Shown here one piece after another: positions 50,890 to 61,823 of a DNA stretch of 64,000 bases. Position 1 is the first letter of the stretch. Every line of letters starts with the position of its first letter. A program made the translations under genes and the position numbers. The stretch spans positions 997,032 to 1,061,031 of the forward strand of contig JXTB01000030.1 of the NCBI GenBank assembly GCA_002914805.1, read 5' to 3'. Under the pieces are notes generated by a model. The model was not told where the DNA came from, did not search any database, and worked only from the letters and a program-made list of their open reading frames with translations. This stretch comes from Parasponia andersonii (lineage: Eukaryota; Streptophyta; Magnoliopsida; Rosales; Cannabaceae).

Positions 50890-51446
50890 GTTATTCCACG
50901 TGGTAATGGCTTTGCGATATCAATATCCACCCTTATACGTAAATAGCGGCCCCAACCACCATGAATGGTAGTTGTACCAACCATCATATCAGTTCCAATC
51001 TGAAGTCCGATCAGCTTTCCGACTTCCTCATTCATACTTCGGGCAAGTAATCGAAAAATCTGTATCCAAAAAGGAGTGGTAATAAAATCTTTTAAAGAAG
51101 GTGTGGCCATACCTTTCGTTTGTTTTAGGATTAGAACTTGTCTCTCAAAAAGCCAGGATGCCCCCATCAATACTCGATTACGATCTCCTGTACACCGAAA
51201 TCGGAACAAAAAGAAGTCATCGTCAAGTTCTTAAATGTCAACTGGAAAGCGACATCTCCAAATTCGAAGGATGGCAGCCTTGAGGTGTGCTTTATTATAC
51301 CCATTCTGAGTAAGCAAACGTCCCAATAGAACATTGTCTAGGGTTGTCCCCTCACGTACTAGTGTGTCCTCACTTATCTCTGTCACCTTACCCTCTATCT
51401 CTGTCAAGGATAATGTGTCATCCAATATTTTTGGTAAGTCTTCCAT
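50890..51446 (-). pseudogene. DUF4283 (LINE ORF1-like) pseudogene
   Basis: Two overlapping frames carry it: 51231-51446 (LLGRLLTQNGYNKAHLKAAI) and about 51209-50890 (NRVLMGASWLFERQVLIL, PFWIQIFRL, EEVGKLIGLQIG, YLRIRVDIDIAKPLPRG). This is the N-terminal RNA-binding-like module found in plant LINE ORF1 proteins and proteins derived from them. One frameshift separates the pieces, and the usual CCHC zinc knuckle is missing. Confidence 0.75.
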
Positions 51447-53198
51447 AGTATGAAGATGTGGAAGTAATAGAATCGGATAATCTAATTTAGCACGAAAAAT
51501 CTACTACATTCCAAAGACATAAAAAGCTTGAATAACCGTCTTAAGGAGTTACAATTTTGAAACCTGGTAGTTTTAGAATAGAACGGTATTCTATAAGGCT
51601 AGAAAAAGGTTGCCAAATATTTGGCAGATTAAGAGGAAGTTGAGATCATGTTAAGTAACTTCTATATTTTCGGAAGAGTGTAACTTCAATTTAAAATTAG
51701 GATTTGAAAGTTTAATAAAAGGAGTTTGCTACGGCAGTTATCAAAAGAGTGAGAATAAGGCTTGCCAAATACTCGGCATAAAAAAGGAAAATTAACTGCC
51801 ATATTTATGGAATGGGATATTTTCCATTTTGTATAAGTTAAAATTTGAAATTTTGAGAATGGTAATTTCCTTGGTATCCCTAGGTGTTCTTATCATCATC
51901 AAATAAAGGGATTTATATTATGATTATCTTATTAAAGTTTAAAATTAAATATAAAAGAAAAGATTTGTTTATTCGGATAAGAAAGCATAACTAATATATG
52001 TATATGATTAAAATCAGAAAAAAACTAATATTAAATCTGAAGATTTCAATGTGTTTTTTCCGTGAAGATATTTTTATAATGATGGACTCCGTGAAAGTAA
52101 AGTAATTTAAATACTAGAAGGAGGCTTCTATTGGTGAGCATATTATAGGATCCGGTTTTTAAATCTCTTGGTGTTTTGTTATCGCTTGGAATCTATTGTA
52201 CGTCGTAACATTAAAGTTGGGTAAATAAATGTGTTATAGATGGAAGTGTACATTTTAAAGGTACATTATTGTATGTGTGTGTGTTTTTTTTTATTAGAAT
52301 TATTAGCCATATTGTTTTATTATTATTATTATTATTTTGAAATTAGTAGCCATATTATTAGTATTATTATTATTATTATTAGGTTATCTATCGAACAAAG
52401 TAAGATAAGGTCCTCTGTAAGCAATTTCATCTTTATGATTCAGACATATGTTTTGTATCTAGAAAGCAATAGCATGAAGGTGTGCATAGAAGTCCGACCT
52501 ACAGTAAACAATAAAGAGATACTTATGTACTTTATTATCAAAAAGTTACTTATGTACTTGACAAGCAAAAAGATCGGAAAATCTAAATTCGCACAAAATA
52601 AGGGCGAATACTGAGATAGAAATATTTCAAAAAAAAGACTTTATAAGGCCAAATAGTAAAAACAAAGAAGTACCATTATTTTGATAGTCAATTTCGACCT
52701 CTGTTATTAGACCAGGGGTGTTATAGATAATCTCATAAAGTAATGAAACTTGTCATGTTGACAAACTCGGTAGGGACATAGAAGATTACAATTCACTGAA
52801 GGAAATACAATGTAGAATTTCTAAAGTAATCAGCTATTGTCGGATAAAGGATAAACAATTTTCTCCGTTAAACCAAATTGGTCATTCATATGAGCTAGAA
52901 TCAGGAAGTATGGATTGTAAAATCAACACAAAGGATGAGACAAGAAGAGATTAAGAGATGAAAGATACATCATGGGAGCAAAGCAAAATAAAATATTGAG
53001 CACTATAATTGTTATAGTACCATCAGAATTAAAATTAAAAAACTTTGTGCAGGAAAATTAGAGGACATTGGATCTTTCAGAAAGTATGTTGTGTCATTAG
53101 TTAATACTCACCTTGGAGCCAATAGAATTTATATAGAGTGAAAATTGAAAGTCCCAGTATGGGGAGATATAACAGTCCCAACGTGGAGAGATAACAAA
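51447..53198. other. Gene-free spacer
   Basis: No gene seen. It holds two (TTA)n stretches at about 52319-52336 and 52354-52381. The 124-residue frame at 52240-52614 runs through these and is not believed. Confidence 0.5.
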
Positions 53199-55409
53199 TG
53201 TAAAAGCCCAATTTTTTTAGGGGTAGAATGGTCATTTGACCATCTTTAAAAAAAATCTTTTTCTTCTCTTCTTTTTCTTCTCTCTGGTCTGACCCCCCTC
53301 ACTTGTTTCGCTCTCTCACTCTCTCCCTCTCGTCTTTCTCTCACACACGGCCGAAAGGGAACAACAGTTGCCGGCCACTGAGAAGCTCGCCACCACCCGC
53401 CGCAGAAGCTCGCCGCCGAGACAAGGCCACTACCGGAGCAACGTAACCGTTCGTCATTCGTATCGCCGGAAAAACGCGAAGCTCAGCCGTGGCTCCGTCG
53501 TTCACCGGCGACGATTACGGTGACGAAAAGTCGCGAAATCGGTGGCATTCGAATCCTCTTGTCATGGGTTTTCTCCAGGCATATATATCACGATCCCATT
53601 TTGCCCGGTTTGAAAGTTGCCACTTTGGGGTATTTTGAGTTTCAAATTTTAGTTTTCGATCCGACCGTTAGATTTCGTTTTTGTTGTCATTTTTGGAATG
53701 TACTCGGAAAATGGTGAAGTTTGATATATATATTGGTTATATTTGGTGATCGGCACGAAAAACCATATCTAACGGCTTAGATTTTGTCTCGTTTTGCGTG
53801 ACACCGGTCCAGTATCAGCATAGATCAGAACTGGTCGAATCATATGTCTAATCTAGCTATTTTGGGTACTAGGAGTGCGGTAAAGAGGTTTGTTTGTCGA
53901 TTCGAAGCTCCGTTGAGGAGTTGATTTTTCCCAAGTGAGCGATTGAGGGCCTGGAATTGGTTCCCGACCCTCCGAACGATTGTTCAATGGTGCCTTGAGG
54001 ACTTATTGGCGTGATATCACTATTCTAGTGAGGTAGGGGTTCAATTACCAAGTTCTATACTTATTTTGATTTAAAATATGCATTATGACCTATTTCTTGA
54101 AAATGTTGATTTTTTATGGATTCAATGGTTTGATTGGATATTTGATAAATTTGTGAACTATTGAGATATAGTGGATGGTTTTGGGATTGGATTATATGGC
54201 TTTTATGCAGGTTTAATATTTTGGTTTTGGGAATATATAGCTGCTATGCTGCCCGATTTTCTGTAAATCCTAGAATAATATCAAATGAGTTTTAAAGCAT
54301 GATTTCTTGATATTCTTGATGCATGGTTATTATACACACTATGATATGTTATACCTATCATAGGATCACATATTTGAGTTCAGTTTTAGCATCATGGTAT
54401 TTAGATCACTGGTGAGTTGCTGCAGCGCTAGGTGAGAGACCTAGGCCCCTGTGCAGGATTTGCTGACATACCTCTGGGTAGTGTCAGGATGCTGGGTTCC
54501 TCTATTACAGAGGTATTATAGGACCGTGATGAGAGGATGAGAGCTCATGTATATACTTACACTTGGTTGATTTATGATATGTACAACATGGTGAGTTTGG
54601 TTTTGTTTGAAACAGGATTATGATTTTGGGTTTTGGTTTTAACAACATGGTTGTGACTTAAATTTTGGTTTTGGATTAAATGATTACTTATGATCTTGAT
54701 TACCTTGTAAACTTGTTTTATAACTGGGTTTTGGAAAGATGCTTAATCAGACAGGTTTGAAAAGTTGCATTCATACCAAAAAGGGTAATTGAAATTCCTA
54801 CTAAGCTCTCGAGCTTACCCCTTCTATTTCCCTCCCTTCAGGTGATCACTCATTCGAGTCAGTCGCCTCGATGGCCAGGCAAGTCGCTTAGCTTAGGTTC
54901 GTGGTCTTATACCTCCTTGGGTTAGTACTTTTCTTTGTCTCACTCTTTCTCTATGTCTAACTGTTTAGCTAAGTTCTTTGAGTCTACCAAGTAAATGTAT
55001 AAGGATGTATTTATTACTATTTGAGGATTTGGTGTATAAATGAGACCTTATAGTTCTCAAGGAGCATATTTTTAAAGTTTTAAGTACTTGGAATTTGATT
55101 TATTCTGTAAACTAATTTTTTGGACTTTCCGACTCAAGATTTACGAACTTCATTTTAATCAACGCTAAAGTTTTTATCAAACCGAGTTTTCGTACAAATT
55201 AACTATGTTTCATCGAATTTTAATTGGCATATCTCTCTTAATAAATTAAACTAAAGATGTGTTCCCTTTTATATAGAATTTATAACGAGTCAAGGAAAAA
55301 TAAAATGTCCAAGTACTAGGTTTTCTCCGAATTTTATAAAATTCTTTATTTATATTAATTTACACTCAAAAATTACTAAAGGTCACAGCTTTGGATTTAG
55401 GTCGTGACA
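53199..55409 (+). repeat. 5' LTR of the LARD-like element
   Basis: TGTAAAAGCCC start, TCGTGACA end, 2211 bases. It has a CT-rich and then GC-rich first 350 bases (GCTCGCCGCCGAGACAAGG), an AT-rich middle, and the motif GAGCTTACCCC then CCTTCAGGTGATC near 54812-54850. No real gene is present. Confidence 0.85.
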
Positions 55410-55413
55410 GAAT

Positions 55414-55425
55414 TGGTATCAGAGT
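55414..55425 (+). other. Primer-binding site, initiator tRNA-Met type
   Basis: TGGTATCAGAGT begins five bases after the LTR and matches the usual plant tRNA-iMet site TGGTATCAGAGC at 11 of 12 positions. It would prime minus-strand DNA synthesis. Confidence 0.85.
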
Positions 55426-56475
55426 ATGGCTTCAGATCTGTCTGGGATCGAGCCTGTGTAAATTTTTAGTGTTTAAAAATGTTTTGAAAATGGTTTTGAT
55501 AAATACCTCATACATCACTTAGGGACTGGCTAGATAAGTTATTTTCGCTCCACTTCCTTCTAAGTCCTCTCTTAAACTTTTTCAAAGTAAAATTCTGGTC
55601 TCTTTGGGATGGTGACTTCCCAGGAGTGTAAGTCTCTGAAGTGTCGGGTTGACATGAGACTATAGATTTCCGCTCTTAGCGTAATCTTTCGCTTCCAATG
55701 GATGTTCGTTCTTGTACTCTTCCGACCATTCAGATTGTAGGCTACGTGAACCTTGTGGGTTCTAAAGGTAGCAATTTGGTATCCTATACCTTAGTTGTTG
55801 TGTTTGACTGTTTTATGGGTTATCTATATGTTGTCTCTCGGGTTTTGTGGTCACTTTTGTTTGTAGCATTTGATTGTGGTTATATTTTCTCGAGGATTTC
55901 AGCTTATGATACACTAGTTTAGTGTTTGCACTTCATTATTGTAGCTTGACTTTATTGGTGTTTATTAGACTGAGATAGTATTGTGGTGCCCAAGATTCTC
56001 ACATGCATACTAAGCTAATAATAAATATGTTCTAATTGCATATTAAGCATCTAGAAGTCGTTAATACTAGTTTTATGGTAACATACTCATTCATTATGTT
56101 ATGTGCATTTACATACATATTATTACACTAATGATTGTCGAAGTGTCCCAATGCAGTGTAAAGGTTCAATACCCTCAGAGAGAGAGAGAGCTCGGTATGC
56201 TAAAACAACAAAGAATATAATTATGAAAGTAATACTATGTTTGCATTGTTAATTGGAGTGTAATTGACTATTTTTATGCTTAATAATTGGTTATGGAGCT
56301 AGGTTCCACCAAATTACAATAAGATTGGCCATATAGAATCATAAGTCAAAGTATGACTAGTTTTCACTTTCTAAGGTAAGATTCACTAACTTTGACTACA
56401 CTTGGGTGTATAGGAGTGACCAGCAATGTGGTGACTATGCTAAGGATGTTCTAGAGCTGAACACATGGAAAGTAA
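55426..56475 (+). other. LARD interior, left part
   Basis: Non-coding by inspection. A (GA)n run lies at about 56178-56190. The frame 55698-55922 has no domain. Confidence 0.5.
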
Positions 56476-58688
56476 TGTGTAAAATACCCAAAATACCCTT
56501 TAGAATTTAAGTTATACATTTTCTTAGGCATTAAGTGTTGATTTTGGGTCAAATCTGGTCATTTGCTTTCCCTTTCTCTCCAGCCACAACTTGAAACTCT
56601 CCAATACTTAGTCTGACTTCTCTCGACTCCCTCAAACATTTGTAAGAGTTTTCAAGTGGTAGAACTCAAATTGGAGCCTTAGAAAGCAAGATACACCAAA
56701 ACTAGTCAAGGTAATTCTATTAAATTCTTCTTTCTAGGTCTTATCCTTTAATTTCAATTCTCCACTTACTACCACTTAAATAATGGTTCCTTCAGATTCT
56801 CTTGAGTCCTAAAATCTAATTCTAAGCGTTGAGAATCAGTTTGGTGGAGGTAGAAAGCAAGAGCTCCAATAAAAGCTCAAACTAGTCAAGGTAAGGTTTA
56901 AGTGGGAATTTGAATTTGTAGTAAAATTATTTTGTTTCAGCTCTTAAACCAAAGTTATTATTTGATGAATAATGGTCCTAGTAACCCTTATGTATTACTA
57001 GAAATATAGAATTTAAGTGGGGAATTCAAGTTACACCTAGAGCCCCAAATTTGCTAATTGTGTATTCAAGTGTTTCTGTGGGTGTATTAAGTTTTCTATA
57101 CTTGTAATCTGATTTTCTCAACTTGCAATGGCTATGTCATGGATTCTATTATTTATTCCATTAATTTAGCTACTGTTTTTAGCCATAGACAAGTGCACAA
57201 ATTGTTTTAAACTTGTCTAAACTGAAAAAGATTTGAAATGTGCTTCTATGTTATCCTAGGTGTTTCTTTTGATTTATATATGTGGGAATTGGTTTGTTGA
57301 TTGCTACCACAGGTATTAAACCATGATTTTAATCATGTGGGGATGTCCTAAAAATAGGGGAGGTGCTGTCCAAATATTTTTAAAATTAAATGGTACCATT
57401 TAGAAGCAAATGGACTAGTTTTACAAAATTATGTGCCATTTTGGATCATTTTTGTGCTAACGAACTAGCATTCATATTTTAATACTTTTGAACAGTTTTT
57501 CGATGCTAGTTGTTGACTACCAAGTACCTTAAGTGATTTATATACTTCCGGGTCATTTTAAGATCAAGTTTCCTAATTTAGTGAAAGTTGTTATTTCGGT
57601 CTTGTTTAAATATCTTAATGTATTCTTTTTGTAAAATGTGCATCTTGAATAATAATAATTTATGATAGGTGATTAGCACACCAATTTCGAGAGGATATTG
57701 ACTCTTTCTACTATCAATTCTTATTCAAGGCACGTGGTAAGTAAAGACTTACAACTGCATCACAAGAACTATATAGAAGATGTATTTATATGAAACTTAC
57801 TTATTCCTGAAAGTTATGAAATGGAATGTGCATGGCACGTTTGGCATGAAAATGGAGACTTTTATTATAAGAGTATTTGAAAGTGAGTACCATTGTACCA
57901 ATTTTATAAGATAAGTTTTAATGGTAATTGTTAGTCTGTCGGAGCTGGATAGGTAAGTCTATTGATGCAGACTCTCCAGTTGAAGCGGGATTTACGGATC
58001 TTATAATGTGTCTCGTTGAAGCGGGACAATATTAGCGCAGTGTGGGATGCTCTTTTGATGAGGGAAGGAGTTTTCAAAAAAAAACCTCACACGACAGTCG
58101 CACCTTATTTTTACTCTTGGCCAGAGTTTCTGCCCAATGTTATCACAGCCTATCGACTTACGGGACAAGCAATGTGCTAAGGGGCCCAACTAAGAATAAT
58201 TTTTAAGGAAAATACATGGACTCAAATGTTTAAGAAAGAAAAGGGTACAATGGGAACTTTATGAGATTTTAAAGCATTCATAAGCATGCATAGTTTTTAC
58301 TTACTGAGCTTTAGCTCATTTTAGTCTTGTGATGCAGATGAGGAGACACATTTTGGTATTGACTAGATGGTTGCCTTATTTGTCTTTTGTCGCCATGATC
58401 ATACAGATATAGACGAGCTTGACCTGTGGGCGATATTTTTGTTTTGAGATATTTTGGTGTAATGTAAATACTACTGTTGATGGCAAAATAGACTGGTGAA
58501 AACTTCTTTTGATTGTATATTTTGTAAAGATATTTAACAAGAAATGCCATGCAGTTGCTTTTGTTTAAAGATTTTAGAAAGTTCAAGATTTGCCCCTTTT
58601 TTTTAAAACAAAAGATAATATTTAAGAAAAAATAATACTTCATAGTTTGACTGTATATGACAATATGGTTAAACTAGGAGGTGTGACA
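56476..58688 (+). repeat. Nested solo LTR, about 2.2 kb
   Basis: Starts TGTGTAAAATACCC and ends GGAGGTGTGACA. The five bases on the left are AGTAA (56471-56475) and on the right AGTAT (58689-58693), a nearly perfect target duplication. Inside, GAGCTTTAGCTCA and GTGATGCAGATGAG near 58307-58340 correspond to the GAGCTTACCCC/CAGGTG block of the other LTRs. It has no internal domain on either side, so it is a solo LTR inserted into the LARD interior. Confidence 0.7.
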
Positions 58689-61600
58689 AGTATTTTCTTG
58701 AAAATTGACATCATCATGATCACTTGATTTGGATGCATCGTAATTTGGTCCTACATTTGAATGATTGTATTGGTGGTACTTTTTACATAGCATGCCCATT
58801 GATTAAGTGATTAGTTTGGTGATTTAAGATATTGTTTAGCTATAGTAGTTTCATTTCTCTAGTTTCATCAAGTTTCATTATTATAGCTCCTTGGTTGAGA
58901 ATTCTTGAATTGTTAAGAGTTTGGTTGGGTTTAAAACCAGATTATTTAGTTTTGGAAATTTTTAGAAATGCCAAGTTGACAATTAACATTTTAAATGGTG
59001 TAGACCCTTGTACATGACCAAAGTGATAAGTTTGTTAAAAAAAAAAAAAATCTGTACACTTTTTCAAATGGGTATTGTCTTAAACTAATATGTTATTTTG
59101 AAACTAAGCATTGTGACATTACCAATTTATTTGTATACTGGTGAGATTTTATTTTACATTAGGTGGTGTAGATTTAAAGGACCTCTAGACCAAAGTAATT
59201 TATTTTTGTAAATATATATACGTAAATCAAACTCTTCAAGTACCTTCTCTAATTTTTGGACTTAGTAGATTACTAAGTATTTTTCAAACCCTACTTAATA
59301 CTTGATTTGAGATCAAATGAATGTTTTCGTAAATTAACTCATAGGTTTACTTGAGATATAAACGAAAGTTACTTAAGAAAAGTTTTGAATAAGGATATTC
59401 GCATGTTTGAGTACTCGGAAATCTTTGGTGTGTTTGAAGATTTGTGCTTCTTATTTTCTCTAGAATATATTGCCTACGGAATGGAATTTATATGACTGTT
59501 TGCATTATAAAAACGTTTGAATTGAGAATTTTAATTTAAATTATGTGTAGCTTGTCCCTTGTGCCTTGGGTGTTCGATGGTTTCAATTGCATATTTCTTC
59601 TAAGCTTGCTTTGATGTGGTTTACCTTGTTGGTTAATGCATGGTCCCTTAGTATTTTTGTATTGTTTAATATAATGACTCATGTTAACTTAATTTCCCAC
59701 GGTGTGAACAAAATTGCATTGGAATTATGCAGGAATTGTTTTAGTTGGGTTTTGCGCATTGTACGATTGGTTTTGGCCAGTCTTTCCATTGTTAAGAAAA
59801 CTTGGGAGGAGGATGAAATTTTGATTTGCAAAATCAATGAAAGGCATTGAGTTATATATCTTGGTTATACATTTGATAGGTTTTGAGTTATATGCATTGG
59901 CTTATGTTTAACAAGCCTTGAGTGGTGTATTTGAATATGTGATATTCTTCTTGAAGATTTGATTCTAGCTTTCCAGTGTATGGAGTTTATATATATGTTA
60001 ATTAGTTTGATATGCCTAGTATAAACTTTCATGAACGTTTAATGCTTATTTTAAAGGGTTAAGTAAGAATCGGTGTTTATTTTACCCACTTTGAGAAAAT
60101 GCTTTGGCAATGTTTTACACTTTAATATTTTCTAAACTACCCAATTTTTCCTTCCGTACATTTAAAAAAAAAGTGTGAACTTTCAAATTTTTTTAAGAAA
60201 CTTGTTTAATTAATTTGGAGAATATTTTGGAATTCTATAAAAATATTACTTTGTGTTTAGTTGTGACATGGACTGAGGCCCAAATTCCTTATTAATTTTG
60301 CAAAGAAAATCGACCATGGTAATTTAAATATGGCCTCATTTATTATTTTATCAGGTATGCATGGTTTACGTGATAAATGTCTGTTTTGTAAGTTATGTGG
60401 AACAAACTAGTGTCTTTTTCAGGCATTCCATGTTTGTTTTACTGAATAGTTATTGTGTATCACTCAACCTTAGGTTGATGCTTGTGTTTACTAGAGATTT
60501 TTATCATATATGCATGGAGTAAAATTTTTACTAAATGTTGATATTGAATTGGATCTAAATTTCCTTATTGGTTTTAAAGTAGATATAACATGGTTATTGT
60601 TATACGGCTAGTGGTGATTGGACTGAGATCACTTATAGATTTTTATCTTAAGAGTCGTTGGACTCTACGTTTATATTGTAAATGGTATTCAAAGTTCAGG
60701 TGTGGTTTACCTCTAGCCAGGAGAAACCACATTATGAACTAGTATAGTATTCCTAGGCCCCAACACTTTTATATCCGATATTTTCAAAGAAAAAAAAAAT
60801 TATTTTCAAAATTGTTTTAAAAAAAAAAATTTGAAATAAGGTTTCATGGGAGACAGGCGTCACTCGAGAATGGTACCAGGTAGCCTATCCTATTAGAACC
60901 TTATTTCTGGGGCGTTTAGTGTCGATTTCAATTGTTATATATGTATATTTTCAGGACATTGGATTGTGTCCATGGAGTTTTCTTTATATCAAGGACTTGT
61001 AGAGTCTTTAGGTCAGCATTCGTTCTGATTTTCTTTAATGAGGCTTTACACTGGATAAAAGGTTTGAAGTCCTTTTAAAACTTCCCATGCTTGGATGGTT
61101 GCATTTGAGATTGAAGTTTGCACTAATGTTTTGTGTGGTGATTTCGTGTTTGGGTGTTCTAGTCTTGTATTTGACTAGAAGTGGTTTGTGTTTTGTGTTA
61201 TTCCTGGCTCTAATCGAAGAACAGAAAATGGTTGTGAACTATTGATCTCTCTTTGTCACCTCCAATCTCTAAACTCGTTTATCTTGTGTGGTGTAACACA
61301 AGGATCTTTATTATTCGTTTTAACTCTATTCTATTGTGTTCTATGTTTGAAATGAGACTCTTTTAGAGTCATTGACTCGGAGATTATCTAGGACCAGAAA
61401 CTAGTTGCAGACAAATGGGTATGTCCCAGGAGATTATTGATCTGCTATGATCAGGAGGACGGTATTCTTGTAACTGATGTTTGGTCTGTTGTCTTAGTTT
61501 GGTTCCTTACAATCAGTGTTCAAAGTCCTGCGTTCTTGGTTTCTAGCCATGGTTATTATCGTTATCTTTTGATCACTCACATACATGAGGTTGTCGTTTC

Positions 61601-61810
61601 CAACCATGGGTGTTGAGATTTTTGTACTTATTGTTGAGCCATCTTATAATTTTGATCTTTCCATGTGCGTCCTTATACCATACCATAGTGCGGTACGGTA
61701 TGTTGGCGGGGCTTTGATGTCAAGTGTGGACTGTCTTTTCACACTTTCATTAACTCGCGTTCGTGTTTGTATTCTCGGTTTGTACTTGAATTTCGGGACG
61801 AAATTCCTAT
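58689..61810 (+). other. LARD interior, right part
   Basis: About 3.1 kb without any recognisable protein motif. Short frames (59566-59850, 61585-61812) lack family features. This could hold packaging or dimerisation signals used in trans; none was identified. Confidence 0.5.
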
Positions 61811-61823
61811 AAGGAGGGAAGAA
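61811..61823 (+). other. Polypurine tract
   Basis: AAGGAGGGAAGAA lies directly before the TG of the 3' LTR and follows GGGACGAAATTCC, a phrase common just before the PPT in plant long-LTR gypsy elements. It would prime plus-strand synthesis. Confidence 0.85.

Larger units (their letters stand above)
48037..51446 (-). mobile_element. Internally deleted LINE, split by a solo LTR
   Basis: On the minus strand an ORF1-type DUF4283 region (51446 to about 50890) is followed directly by a C-terminal RNase H (about 50875-50543). The tail of that RNase H resumes across the solo LTR at 48198-48077 (RKANKAVHGLARFVLGVKDD, then IWLEES). A (T)12 run on the plus strand at 48037-48048 is a poly(A) tail just after the stop. 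The endonuclease and reverse transcriptase that should lie between the two parts are missing. The copy is dead. Confidence 0.7.

Noticed and set aside
52240..52614. 124-residue frame
   Set aside because: It translates (TTA)n microsatellites into isoleucine and tyrosine runs; there is no family signal.
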